NCBI RefSeq assembly: GCF_024806495.1
Contig: NZ_JANUFF010000006.1
Coordinates: 62,001 to 126,000 of the forward strand
Direction: 5' to 3'
From: Chryseobacterium sp. JUb7
GTDB taxonomy: Bacteria; Bacteroidota; Bacteroidia; Flavobacteriales; Weeksellaceae
DNA length: 64,000 bases
Shown here: one piece after another, positions 54,076-63,253 of the stretch
Numbering within the stretch: the first letter of the stretch is position 1
Layout: every line of letters begins with the position of its first letter
Program-made: the position numbers and the translations under genes
Notes under the pieces: generated by a model
Seen by the model: only the letters and a program-made list of their open reading frames with translations
The model's database searches: none
What the model was told of the DNA's origin: nothing

Positions 54076-56576
54076 TGTTGACTATAATAAAAATATTACT
54101 GCTGTTTACAGGTTGTATTTGCGTTTCGGGACAAAGCTATCCGGACACTATAACAGCCTGGAAAACGAAGTTCGCCAAATTGGGAGGAGCACCAAAACTT
54201 TCTCCCGCAGGTAAATGGATATCTATCAATAAATTTTCCAGGAACGCCACAGACACTACCTACGTTGCTGAAAGTCTGTCTGGAAAAAACCTCCACAAAA
54301 TAGTGGGCAGTGCCACCTTTTTAAATGACCAGCTCGTCATAGGAAAAAATAGGGATAACGTTGAAGTTATCAATCTTCAAAATGGAAGTAAATCTTTGCA
54401 CGAAAATATCAGCAATGTTTATGCATTAACTGCTCTAAATCGATATGCTCTGCTAACAAGGGCAAAGACAATCGAAATATATGATCAGAGCGGTAAATTA
54501 GAACAGTTAAACAATATCGAGGGATTTGGTATCAATAAACAAAATAGATTGTATGTGGTACGCAAAGTTGAAAACAGCCATGAAATCTGGGATCTCTCCT
54601 CGAAACATATCCGTTGCGCTTATAGTACACCTCATAATATAAGAAAAACCGATATTAGTATTTCTGGTGACAAACTATTTATTACCGAAGGGATTAAAGG
54701 TGAGCCAGATGACCAGCTTGTAATCGTTGGAACAACTGGAACTGACATTAAAATTCCAATACCCAAACTGGCAGAAATAAGTTTTACAGAAATCCAGAAA
54801 GGTAAAGCATTCCTACTGGAGGCGAAGGTTAAATTTGACGAGATTCACAAGGAGGATGTAGAAATTTGGTATGGTAATGATACGTATCTGGGACAGGATA
54901 AACTGTATTTTAAAGCCAAATCACAAAAATTCTGGTTTTATAATCCGACTAAATCCATTATTAAAGAGTTAACATCGACCAAAGGATTCGAAGTTAAAGC
55001 GCTAAATAATGAAAGATTTTTCTTAACCTATATTCCCCGTAAAGACTTCAATTACCTGACATCTAATCTCAGTCCAGAAGACCTCAATGATGCGCATATA
55101 TATGATAGCTTTTCGGATACCTTCATCCCCATCGGCAATTTTAAGGCGGTCAGAAGGTTAAACCGCAGAAAGGTACATAAAACAATTTTTGAACAAGTTA
55201 TATCTTCGCCCGATGGCACCAGATTTCTTGCGAGCACAGATGGACTTAAATGGACTTTATTTCATGTTTCAGGAAAAACTAAACGTGTAATAGACAAGGA
55301 AGGATTAGAACTTCCTGTCTTTTCGCAAGACGGTAAAAATATCTTTTTTGAAAGTTCGGATGACCTCTGGATTTATAACCTCAAGAAAGAACAGCTTAGT
55401 CCAATGAATATTGCACATGGTCAAATAACTAGGATTAAAGACAACGTTTATAAAAATGATAACCGCGCTCCATCTCTGTCTGTGCAAGAACCACTGTTGG
55501 TTGAAGGTTATAGTTTGCTGAACAATACAACCTCCTACTACCTTATCGAAAATAGAAAATCAAAAACAGTTATTCCGTCTACTGATAATCGGATCAACAA
55601 CATCGTATTTGATCAAAAGTTTAGGAACTTCTATACTGTAGAGGAAAATTTCAATAAACCACCGTTTTTACGGCACTATAGTGGAGCAAAGACAGCAAAG
55701 ATAATCATGGAATGCGATGGAGGCGATAAAAATGCTAACAGGATCAAACAGGAAATCATCACTTTTGATGCCATCGGAAAAAAACTAAATGGTATTTTAT
55801 ACTATCCTACTAATTTTGATCCAAAACGGATATATCCAATGGTTGTTCACATCTACCAAAGACAAAGACAGGAGTCAAATGAATATCTTTCACCCAATAA
55901 TGAGTTTCCAGTAGGATTCCAGATAAGGACTTTAATTGAAAGAGGCTACTTTGTCTTCCTACCAGATATTTTATACAATGACTCAGGTACCGGGTTATCG
56001 GCGCTAGAATGTGTGGAACGAGGTTTAGACCGCGTGCTGAAGAACCCCAATATTAACGCGACAAAAATTGGGCTCGGGGGCCATTCACATGGTGGATATG
56101 AGACAAATTTTATCGCCACCCATTCAAACCGATTTGCCACTTACGTTTCCGGAGCTGGTAACAGTGATATTATTCGCTCCTACTATTCCTATAATTACAA
56201 CTTTATCAGTCCCTTTTATTGGCAGTTTGAAAATGAACAATATGAACTGGGTAAATCCGTTGCAGAAGACAAGTCTTTATATCTGAAAAACAGTCCGATT
56301 TTAAATGTAGAAAAAGTGAATGCCCCAATACTCCTATGGGCGGGCAAAAAAGATGAAAATATTCAATGGGATCAGGTAATGGAATTTTTTATTGGCTTAA
56401 AACGCTATAAAAAAAATGTTATAGCTTTATTTTATCCAAACCAAAGCCATGCTTTTATCAACGGTACATCAGCTGAACAAGATCTTAGTACACGGATAAT
56501 ACAATGGTGGGATTACAATCTGAAAAATGAAAAAAATATAGACTGGATCAATCAATTGAAAAAGGATGCCGATTAG
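54075..56576 (+). CDS. S9-family (prolyl oligopeptidase-like) serine peptidase, module B
   Basis: An 833-residue exported peptidase with signal TIIKILLLFTGCICVSGQ. A beta-propeller-like region spans about 30-530, followed by an alpha/beta-hydrolase catalytic domain. Serine is in GGHSHGGYE (S671), aspartate in KKDENIQWD (D760) and histidine in NQSHAF (H792). S9 enzymes cut short peptides. The gene is coupled to susD by a 1-nt overlap, so it likely trims peptides bound or imported by the SusCD pair. Its end carries a terminator stem within the last codons. Module A has a TlpA-like thioredoxin in the same operon position. Confidence 0.88.
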   Translation: MLTIIKILLLFTGCICVSGQSYPDTITAWKTKFAKLGGAPKLSPAGKWISINKFSRNATDTTYVAESLSGKNLHKIVGSATFLNDQLVIGKNRDNVEVINLQNGSKSLHENISNVYALTALNRYALLTRAKTIEIYDQSGKLEQLNNIEGFGINKQNRLYVVRKVENSHEIWDLSSKHIRCAYSTPHNIRKTDISISGDKLFITEGIKGEPDDQLVIVGTTGTDIKIPIPKLAEISFTEIQKGKAFLLEAKVKFDEIHKEDVEIWYGNDTYLGQDKLYFKAKSQKFWFYNPTKSIIKELTSTKGFEVKALNNERFFLTYIPRKDFNYLTSNLSPEDLNDAHIYDSFSDTFIPIGNFKAVRRLNRRKVHKTIFEQVISSPDGTRFLASTDGLKWTLFHVSGKTKRVIDKEGLELPVFSQDGKNIFFESSDDLWIYNLKKEQLSPMNIAHGQITRIKDNVYKNDNRAPSLSVQEPLLVEGYSLLNNTTSYYLIENRKSKTVIPSTDNRINNIVFDQKFRNFYTVEENFNKPPFLRHYSGAKTAKIIMECDGGDKNANRIKQEIITFDAIGKKLNGILYYPTNFDPKRIYPMVVHIYQRQRQESNEYLSPNNEFPVGFQIRTLIERGYFVFLPDILYNDSGTGLSALECVERGLDRVLKNPNINATKIGLGGHSHGGYETNFIATHSNRFATYVSGAGNSDIIRSYYSYNYNFISPFYWQFENEQYELGKSVAEDKSLYLKNSPILNVEKVNAPILLWAGKKDENIQWDQVMEFFIGLKRYKKNVIALFYPNQSHAFINGTSAEQDLSTRIIQWWDYNLKNEKNIDWINQLKKDAD

Positions 56577-56585
56577 GCATCCTTT
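56561..56585. terminator. Shared terminator, module B
   Basis: AAAGGATGCC (56561-56570) and GGCATCCTTT (56576-56585) form a perfect 10-bp stem followed by a T-rich run. The left arm lies in the last codons of the S9 peptidase gene, and the convergent peptide gene ends 8 bases away, so it can serve both strands. Confidence 0.8.
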
Positions 56586-56592
56586 CTTTTCT

Positions 56593-56850
56593 TTACGGCT
56601 GACTTCTGTGCATTTCAGTTGAACAGGTTGTTTCGTTCAATTTGAATTGGTACAACTGCACGGAACTTGATCCATCTAAAGTACATAGAAAAGAGCCTGC
56701 ATTATCACAGTCTTGCTCCACTTGTACACATTGATTTCCTTCAATACGAAAAGTAGGAATAATTTTAGATGATTTGCTTACCTGATTTCCAGCAAAAGCT
56801 GCACCTATACCTACTGCTACAGTAAGAACAGGAATAAGTAATTTTTTCAT
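56593..56850 (-). CDS. Small secreted four-cysteine peptide (DUF6520-like), module B
   Basis: An 85-residue protein with signal peptide KKLLIPVLTVAVGIGAAFAG and a short mature part with four cysteines (C41, C48, C56, C76), enough for two disulfides. I chose the ATG at 56850; the longer frame upstream would hide the signal peptide. It resembles the DUF6520 group. It follows the MauE-like gene by 112 bp on the same strand and converges with the S9 peptidase gene, in the same geometry as the module A peptide. Its function is unknown. Confidence 0.7.
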   Translation of the reverse strand: MKKLLIPVLTVAVGIGAAFAGNQVSKSSKIIPTFRIEGNQCVQVEQDCDNAGSFLCTLDGSSSVQLYQFKLNETTCSTEMHRSQP

Positions 56851-56962
56851 GCTATCATAATTTAATCGGTTATCGCCTAATCTATTACAGGGTTTTCGGC
56901 TAATTCCCTTTTTTATCCCTATCCACCGACGGCTCCCAGAGCTGCCGATTTCGCAAATAATT

Positions 56963-58459
56963 CTAATTAAAAGCTTCTCCCCTGATTTTATAACGGCGCA
57001 ACTCATTGCCAACAATTGCATACAGATCATTCCCGTTTACTAACCATGAAGATAGCGCTTCACCTTTTTTATGATCAATATAAAAACTGCCCATGTACTG
57101 CTGTCTCGCTGTATTATACACGTCTATTATGGACGAGGTTCTCCAAGCTTCAGATGGCTCATATTGACCTTTCAGATTTGATTCGTTAAACAATAAGTCA
57201 CCATAAATAACTGATCTTTTATTCACGGTAAATGGGGGTGCTCCCATTTTTTTGCTACCATCCGATAATTTTGTTATTGTTATTTTGGCATGTGTGGTCG
57301 TATCTATTGTTTGCAAACGTTTATCAATTCTCAAAGTACTATCCATGACAATAAACTGATTTCGATAAACGTATGTATAAACCAATTTCGTCGCATTGCT
57401 ATTGGAAATTAGTGAGCCATCAACCGAAAATACACCATCAATCTGTCCTTGAAGTACATCTGATTTTAATTTTACCTTCGAATTCCTACTTAGATCCAGC
57501 AAAGCTAATGTATAACTCCGGTCTGATCCTCGCTGTGTTCTGATGGCAAACCTCGTGGAATCGAGAATGACCATTTGATTAAAAAATGCATCCTTATAAC
57601 TTAATGTCCGTGCGATAGAATCACCAAGATGTCCTCTATATATTATAGGAACTGTACCGTCAAACACATAAAAATATGGTTTTCGGACTTGAAGCTTTAC
57701 ATTGCGGAAATTATAATCTTTTTTATCAATTATTGTATGCATTTGGGAAAACACGGTTAATGATGTGTCAATTGTCGTAACAATCAACGGTGCACTGATA
57801 TTTCCAAGATATAGAATACCCTCTTCAATTCCTGCCAGATAGAAAGAGTTCACTTTTAAGTCTTTTGTTTTTTCAATGAGTACAGGGTGCTGCAAGAATC
57901 TTCTTATGAAACTATTTTCACTTTTAATGATATGTTCTGAGCTTCGAAAAAGTCCAATAACAACGAGACAGCTGATAACAATAATTAGTCCTCCAACTCC
58001 AAGTTCTTTAAGTCCAGACCTTCCTATTTTTTTCACCAAAACAATTAGCGCAATAAATGATAACACTAAAAAGAAAATATTAAAGATCAGATGTTCAGTC
58101 CATCCTAATTTTTCTAGAATACCTCCACATGAGCATGGAACGAAATCGCTATAATTTAAGATAAGATATATATACAGTGTGAATGCTGACATAAGGCCGA
58201 TTGATGCATATAGTCCTACCTTATTGCTATTTGGAATCAATAACATGATTGCCACCAAAAACTCAATGACCAAAATTCCGTAAGAAATAACTCCAGCATA
58301 GGCACTCAATAGTGGAGATTGGGCTAATTGAACCTGAAATGCTTCAAAGTCAAATAATTTACTGGCAGCTGCATAAATGAACAGTAAGGCAAGTAAAATA
58401 CTGACAATCTTTACTAAGTGTTTCCAAATAAAATTAATAACCCTCATAACCATTGGCAT
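56963..58459 (-). CDS. MauE/DoxX-like membrane protein fused to a propeller-like domain, module B
   Basis: A 498-residue protein. The first 150 residues have four membrane helices and the motif VPCSCGG (C109, C111), the same PCSC signature as the module A protein, fitting the MauE redox family. A fifth helix (GVGGLIIVISCLVVIGLF) leads to about 320 residues of repeated beta strands outside the membrane, which look like a six-bladed propeller of the Bacteroidota type. The fusion may bring a substrate-holding surface to the cysteine site. It lies between the AraC-like regulator and the four-cysteine peptide gene, all on one strand. Confidence 0.75.
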   Translation of the reverse strand: MPMVMRVINFIWKHLVKIVSILLALLFIYAAASKLFDFEAFQVQLAQSPLLSAYAGVISYGILVIEFLVAIMLLIPNSNKVGLYASIGLMSAFTLYIYLILNYSDFVPCSCGGILEKLGWTEHLIFNIFFLVLSFIALIVLVKKIGRSGLKELGVGGLIIVISCLVVIGLFRSSEHIIKSENSFIRRFLQHPVLIEKTKDLKVNSFYLAGIEEGILYLGNISAPLIVTTIDTSLTVFSQMHTIIDKKDYNFRNVKLQVRKPYFYVFDGTVPIIYRGHLGDSIARTLSYKDAFFNQMVILDSTRFAIRTQRGSDRSYTLALLDLSRNSKVKLKSDVLQGQIDGVFSVDGSLISNSNATKLVYTYVYRNQFIVMDSTLRIDKRLQTIDTTTHAKITITKLSDGSKKMGAPPFTVNKRSVIYGDLLFNESNLKGQYEPSEAWRTSSIIDVYNTARQQYMGSFYIDHKKGEALSSWLVNGNDLYAIVGNELRRYKIRGEAFN

Positions 58460-58550
58460 TGATTATTACAAATTTCGCCAATACAGGAAAATATAATACG
58501 GACAATATTGATGATAATATTTCCATTTTGAGGAAAAACATGCCAAATAT

Positions 58551-59321
58551 TTATTTACGAACCTTTAGCTTTGCCAATCGAGGAATATCACCAAGACGAA
58601 TTTCATTCCTTACAAAAACCTTGTGCATGTTCTCGTAATCAGAGAAATTATTTTTGAATGCTATTTCCTTCAAACTAAGGGTTGTAAAGGCGATATCACT
58701 AACAGCTTCCAACATCTTAATTTTTAACCAAAACCGATAGAAGGAATCACCAAGACAGATCTTGGAGTCGCGCTGAAAATGCTCATAAATATAACCTTCG
58801 GATTCAATATAATTTTGAAGAGTCTGTTTAAATCCTTGGTTATATGACTTTAGTAGATCCTTTATATACGAGACATCGGATGGAACATCTTGCAGTACAT
58901 GTTTTGGAACGGAAAGATCGACAAAATGCAAGTAACCATTCCTGATATCTTCCAAGTATGCTATTCCAACGACAAGATGCATGCTGTCCCCTTCAGTATA
59001 ACGGTGATGAACTGGAAACACATCCTTAAAAGCCTGGGCTTTCCAATTCAACTTAGCAATAACATCAAGCACGATGGGGTCGTAATCATTTAAATTTGTA
59101 AAATCAAAACTACACACATGTTCCTTCTTGAATGCTTTATTCGGAATAATATCAAGCTTTTTTAAAATTGCATAAAAGTTATCCACAATACTTTGCAAAC
59201 GCATAGATAATTCCAGTTGGTCGGAGAACAAAACGGCTGGCTTCACAAAGTTTAAATTGCAAAATTTAGAGATATTTCGCCCCGCCAAATCATCCAATAA
59301 TGAAATGGTGTAAAAATTCAT
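58551..59321 (-). CDS. AraC-like HTH regulator, module B
   Basis: A 256-residue protein without signal peptide or membrane helix. The C-terminal part (IAFTTLSLKEIAFKNNFSDY, then ENMHKVFVRNEIRLG) fits the second HTH of AraC-type regulators in weak form. The N-terminal 180 residues are unrecognised and may bind a ligand. It is the first gene of the minus-strand operon with the MauE fusion and the cysteine peptide, replacing the membrane TPR/AraC regulator of module A. It lies 287 bp from the end of the tra operon. Confidence 0.6.
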   Translation of the reverse strand: MNFYTISLLDDLAGRNISKFCNLNFVKPAVLFSDQLELSMRLQSIVDNFYAILKKLDIIPNKAFKKEHVCSFDFTNLNDYDPIVLDVIAKLNWKAQAFKDVFPVHHRYTEGDSMHLVVGIAYLEDIRNGYLHFVDLSVPKHVLQDVPSDVSYIKDLLKSYNQGFKQTLQNYIESEGYIYEHFQRDSKICLGDSFYRFWLKIKMLEAVSDIAFTTLSLKEIAFKNNFSDYENMHKVFVRNEIRLGDIPRLAKLKVRK

Positions 59322-59505
59322 TGTAACCTATAGTTAGTTTTCAAAGTAAGACCGATCTCAGAACTGGCATTGTAATAAGTTTTCGTATAGTGTAATTTAC
59401 GGCCTATAGTTTTTTAAATATAATATTTTTAATCTAATAAAGAAATAACATACAATAAATTACCAATTAAATGCATTACAACACATTACCGATCCTTTAA
59501 TTGTA

Positions 59506-59533
59506 ACAAAAAAGGACGGCTTTAAAGCCGTCC
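59506..59533 (-). terminator. Terminator of the tra operon
   Basis: GGACGGCTTTAAAGCCGTCC (59514-59533) is a perfect 20-nt palindrome. On the minus strand it is followed by a run of six T, 75 bases past the traQ stop, marking the end of the transfer operon. Confidence 0.85.
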
Positions 59534-59608
59534 AATCGAGCATGGGCTCATTCTGGTAGTGTAGGATTTTCGTTTTATAAAAGTAACAAACAATTCCAGA
59601 TTTAGAAA

Positions 59609-60085
59609 TTATCTAACTGGGCCAATAATAATGGGGCCTAGCTTCTTATTGTTAAACTGGAATGATAGCTGCTTTTCATTACCAAAACTATCACTGATCC
59701 ATACGTCAAAATTCTGTGCTACAAATGACTCAGAGGTATAATAAAGTCTGAATTCCTTTTGCATTAACGGGTATAGATCATTTGGCAGGTAAGGTTTATG
59801 ATCAAAATACCTCAATGTTCCTTGTCCGTCGTTCTGAAAATAACGTATATGATACTTATTTTCAGCGTACTCACCACTGGAGATAATCGATATTCTCATT
59901 TCCACTGTTTCACCCAGTGCTATATCTTTTGGTACAGGCATTACCTTTACATCAAAAGGAAAATTCTCCTGGATATCCAAAGTATCTTTTGTACAGCCTG
60001 ACAAGAAGATAATTCCAACAATCGCCATCAACCCCAGTACAAGCGTACCAAATGACATTTGACTAATATGCATTATATTTTTCAT
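59609..60085 (-). CDS. traQ: Conjugative transposon TraQ-type protein (DUF3872)
   Basis: A 158-residue lipoprotein: hydrophobic TLVLGLMAIVGIIFLSGC with the lipobox LSGC, then an immunoglobulin-like beta domain (FPFDVKVMPVPKDIALGETV). This matches DUF3872, the TraQ protein of Bacteroidota conjugative transposons, thought to be part of the mating apparatus. It is the last gene of the tra operon, 12 bases after traO. The traP (primase-type) gene that often lies between traO and traQ is absent. Confidence 0.8.
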   Translation of the reverse strand: MKNIMHISQMSFGTLVLGLMAIVGIIFLSGCTKDTLDIQENFPFDVKVMPVPKDIALGETVEMRISIISSGEYAENKYHIRYFQNDGQGTLRYFDHKPYLPNDLYPLMQKEFRLYYTSESFVAQNFDVWISDSFGNEKQLSFQFNNKKLGPIIIGPVR

Positions 60086-60097
60086 AACATTATTTTT

Positions 60098-60655
60098 TCA
60101 AAAGTTAATGCGTAATCCAATCCCTGAAGAGGGTCTGAATTGATCCAAATCTGTTCCCCAAAGCACTCTAATGCGTCCCTGTAAAAGCAAAACGATATTA
60201 TCGGACAAATAAGTTTCAAGAGATAATCTACCTGCCGTGCCGAACATGAAACCACCATCATTCAATAACAGCGCGCCGTCTGAAAGTATTCTATCGCCAC
60301 GATTCAAAACTTCATATCCGGCAACACCGGTCAATCCCGCATTAAGTGTGATAAACTTTCTTGCATCCGAAAGCAACTGTACACTATATCCAATCTCACC
60401 CAAATAATTTTCCAACGGGAGCGTCCACTGCTTATAATCTGTAGTACGACGCTGAAATTCTGCACTCCAAATCCAGTAGTTCCCGCGCCTGCCGAAGCTA
60501 TTTAGGGTTAAATTGACGTAGTAATTAGAACTTACATCTTTACTTGCCAGCATTCCGCCACTTACCTCTAGCGCTTTTTGTTTATAGACCATGCGTTGCG
60601 AATATCCATGAATACTTATAAGCATAAGTATCAAAACAATGATATACTTTTTCAT
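60098..60655 (-). CDS. traO: Conjugative transposon protein TraO
   Basis: A 185-residue exported protein with signal KKYIIVLILMLISIHGYSQ and a beta-rich body (KALEVSGGMLASKDVSSNYY, GFMFGTAGRLSLETYLS) that looks like a small outer-membrane barrel ending in GIGLRINF. Length and position between traN and traQ fit TraO of Bacteroidota conjugative transposons. It belongs to the type IV-like transfer machine. Confidence 0.82.
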   Translation of the reverse strand: MKKYIIVLILMLISIHGYSQRMVYKQKALEVSGGMLASKDVSSNYYVNLTLNSFGRRGNYWIWSAEFQRRTTDYKQWTLPLENYLGEIGYSVQLLSDARKFITLNAGLTGVAGYEVLNRGDRILSDGALLLNDGGFMFGTAGRLSLETYLSDNIVLLLQGRIRVLWGTDLDQFRPSSGIGLRINF

Positions 60656-60666
60656 AAGATATTTTT

Positions 60667-61554
60667 TTACTGACTAATTTTGATTTTCATATCCGAAACA
60701 GATTTCGCATTCACCAGATCGGAATTTTCTATTTCTAACACCTGATTTCGACCTCCATTCTTCTCATACAATGCGATCTTTAGAACCTGATCATCACTAA
60801 TGGTAAATTGATCGAGAAGCACGACATTTGATGCCAATGATTCATCTGAAACGATCTCCATCATCGGATATTCACGTAATGGTGCAAGCTGTTTTTCCTG
60901 CGATACTGTCCTTTTACCAACCTGTTTATCCACAATCTTGAAAGTGCAATAATCAATTAAGTAAGGAACGTTCGATTTATTCTTGACCTCCGTATGAAAG
61001 TAAAATTTACCATTGTGCACAAATATGCCCTTCAGGATAAATTGCACACCATACGATTTAGATCCTATGTGTCTGATGTACCGTTTGTCTTGCTGATAAA
61101 TGGTCTTCATCACCGTTTCCGTTAATGATGGTGGGTTAAAACCTAGTTCCTCAAACTGGACATTTTTTTGCTCGACACGTTCCCCCTCTTGTTGCATTTT
61201 ATGCAGGTCATAATTTAATGTTTGCGGATAACCATTGTATGTCACATTAAAATTATAGAATTGCCCATCCTTTGTAATTACACTAAAATTAGTTTCTTCA
61301 CTAAAATCCTTTACCGCAGCTTTAACACGCAGCACGTTCTGAGCATCTTCCGCGATTCCAGCAGTAAGCAACTCTGAACCCAGATCTGCATATCTTATCG
61401 CAACAGGAAAGATTAAATGAGTAGTCTTGTTGTATGTTACCTCAAGCCTATAGGCTTCGACCCTTCCCTTTTCAAGATCGGATTGTTGTCCAAAAGTTTT
61501 TATAAATAGTCCCACCAAAAGGACTATTAAAACTGTATTCCTTATGATATTCAT
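60667..61554 (-). CDS. traN: Conjugative transposon protein TraN (DUF4138)
   Basis: A 295-residue exported protein with signal NTVLIVLLVGLFIKTFGQ. The DUF4138 pattern includes KTTHLIFPVAIRYADLGSEL and the C-terminal IKGIF-type strand LKGIFVHNGKFYFHTEVKNK. TraN is the VirB9-like component of the Bacteroidota mating channel. It lies 15 bases after traM and 12 before traO, clearly one operon. Confidence 0.9.
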   Translation of the reverse strand: MNIIRNTVLIVLLVGLFIKTFGQQSDLEKGRVEAYRLEVTYNKTTHLIFPVAIRYADLGSELLTAGIAEDAQNVLRVKAAVKDFSEETNFSVITKDGQFYNFNVTYNGYPQTLNYDLHKMQQEGERVEQKNVQFEELGFNPPSLTETVMKTIYQQDKRYIRHIGSKSYGVQFILKGIFVHNGKFYFHTEVKNKSNVPYLIDYCTFKIVDKQVGKRTVSQEKQLAPLREYPMMEIVSDESLASNVVLLDQFTISDDQVLKIALYEKNGGRNQVLEIENSDLVNAKSVSDMKIKISQ

Positions 61555-61568
61555 CTTTTTGATTTTTG

Positions 61569-62921
61569 TTAATTATTCTTTTTCGTAACCAGCAAGACTT
61601 GCTGACCGGCTTTAAGGGTCACCTTGACAGTCCTTATTTTTTTTGAAAAATATCCCGAAACTCCCTGCACAAGACCGCGTGTCAGGTCGCCAACAACCTG
61701 CTGTCCTGCTGAACGCGACATGGAAATATTCATACCGGAACTTTGGCTCATATTAGCAGCTATCTCACCAGCGGCATTGATTTCATCAGACCTTGGAACG
61801 GATAACCCTAATTGACCATTCACATCATAAGCAAGTATCTCAACAGGCAGGATATTCCCCTTGACCTCAACTGATGAAACTTTTAACTGTAACCTATTCC
61901 CCTGAAATTTTGTACCAGCCTCCATTTCTGTCCCTTTGGGAACGCTGTAGCCCGCAATCGTTGCATCTTCCAGTAATCTCAGCTTTACAGAGCCATCCGC
62001 CGTAACAGTTTTAGTTTCCATAATTATAGCACGTATACTATTCCTTGCAATCCCCATTTTTTCTCTTGCCCCTACCGTTAAAAAGGAATGATTCCTTTCA
62101 CCTTCCAGACTTGCTAGGAAAGTGCTGTCATCTTGTTCGCGATACAAAGCGCTGACTATACTTTTTCTTAGTCCCTTTAGACTTTCCGTTTTTTCGGTTT
62201 TGCTTGGACTTTTATGATAATTATAATTTGCTGAATCTTTAAAAGATGCTGCTGCTGTCATATCCGTTCCTTGGGTTCCACTGGGAAGATATTTTGATGC
62301 CATTTGATACGACTTTTCCATTAAAGTTAGCTGGTCATTCAAGGTAGGAGCAGCCGGAACATCCTTTGCAGAAAGCTTCTCTTGCAATTGATCAACTTTC
62401 CTGCGCAATTCCAATTTCTCCCTATCATCATCTTGATAAAAGGAACTCAGCGTACTTTGTGCATTTCTGTAGCTCGTTAACGAATTATTTTGGTAACCTG
62501 GGTTTCCAATATTTCCTGATGTATTTCCAACACTTGCGGTAGACCCAGGAAATTCTCCTGCTGTAGTGCTATCGCCGTTGTTATTCCAATAATCAGCCAG
62601 TGATTGCAATGAACTTCTTTTTTCAGCTTCCTTTTCATCCAACATCTCTTTCTCGTATGCCTTTTGTTTATCCGCCTGCAAACCTTTGTCCGTAGCTTCG
62701 GGAACAACATTTTTTAATCCCTTTTCATCTATCGCGCTACCAGAACTTTTTGGCTTAAATATCAAATACAGGCACGCAATAAAAACAATTCCCATGATTC
62801 CAAAAATCAACGGTTTTTTGAACTTGTCAACTTTTGATTTACTATCGGTTAAATTGGAACTATCACTGCCAGTTTCATCATCGACGATTATACTTATGCG
62901 TTTATTCTCTCTCTCTTCCAT
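61569..62921 (-). CDS. traM: Conjugative transposon protein TraM
   Basis: A 450-residue protein with a cytosolic start, one membrane helix (LIFGIMGIVFIACLYLIF, about 35-52), a long low-complexity and coiled-coil linker (DREKLELRRKVDQLQEKLSA), and a C-terminal VirB10-like beta domain (IRAIIMETKTVTADGSVKLR, GYSVPKGTEMEAGTKFQGNR). TraM is the VirB10 counterpart that spans the envelope. The start overlaps the end of traL by 20 nt. Confidence 0.92.
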   Translation of the reverse strand: MEERENKRISIIVDDETGSDSSNLTDSKSKVDKFKKPLIFGIMGIVFIACLYLIFKPKSSGSAIDEKGLKNVVPEATDKGLQADKQKAYEKEMLDEKEAEKRSSLQSLADYWNNNGDSTTAGEFPGSTASVGNTSGNIGNPGYQNNSLTSYRNAQSTLSSFYQDDDREKLELRRKVDQLQEKLSAKDVPAAPTLNDQLTLMEKSYQMASKYLPSGTQGTDMTAAASFKDSANYNYHKSPSKTEKTESLKGLRKSIVSALYREQDDSTFLASLEGERNHSFLTVGAREKMGIARNSIRAIIMETKTVTADGSVKLRLLEDATIAGYSVPKGTEMEAGTKFQGNRLQLKVSSVEVKGNILPVEILAYDVNGQLGLSVPRSDEINAAGEIAANMSQSSGMNISMSRSAGQQVVGDLTRGLVQGVSGYFSKKIRTVKVTLKAGQQVLLVTKKNN

Positions 62922-63189
62922 TTCTATATTTTTTATAGTTAATTAGGATAGAATCCTTCCTCGCAGATGAACCATCATTAATGGAGGGAGATTCTATATG
63001 GCTTATTTCCATTTGTCGATCCTCTTTGCCCAGATCATAGCATACCTTGACAAGCACACCAATGCCCATTGTGAGGTAAAAAGCAAAAAGAATAATGACA
63101 TACCTGCATTGGGTCTTTAGCGGTAGTGCCTGCCACCTATTATCGAGTTTTTCTAACTCGCTTTCGATTGTATTTCTAAAATTTTTCAT
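62902..63189 (-). CDS. traL: Conjugative transposon protein TraL
   Basis: A 95-residue protein with one membrane helix (CRYVIILFAFYLTMGIGVLV, about 28-47) after a short cytosolic helix. Its size and position between traK and traM match TraL. It ends within the start of traM, so the two are translated together. Confidence 0.78.
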   Translation of the reverse strand: MKNFRNTIESELEKLDNRWQALPLKTQCRYVIILFAFYLTMGIGVLVKVCYDLGKEDRQMEISHIESPSINDGSSARKDSILINYKKYRNGRERE

Positions 63190-63253
63190 GTTATTTTTTT
63201 TAGCTATAATGAACCTTCGTTGTGCAGATTTTTCATTCGTCTACTACTTGTTT

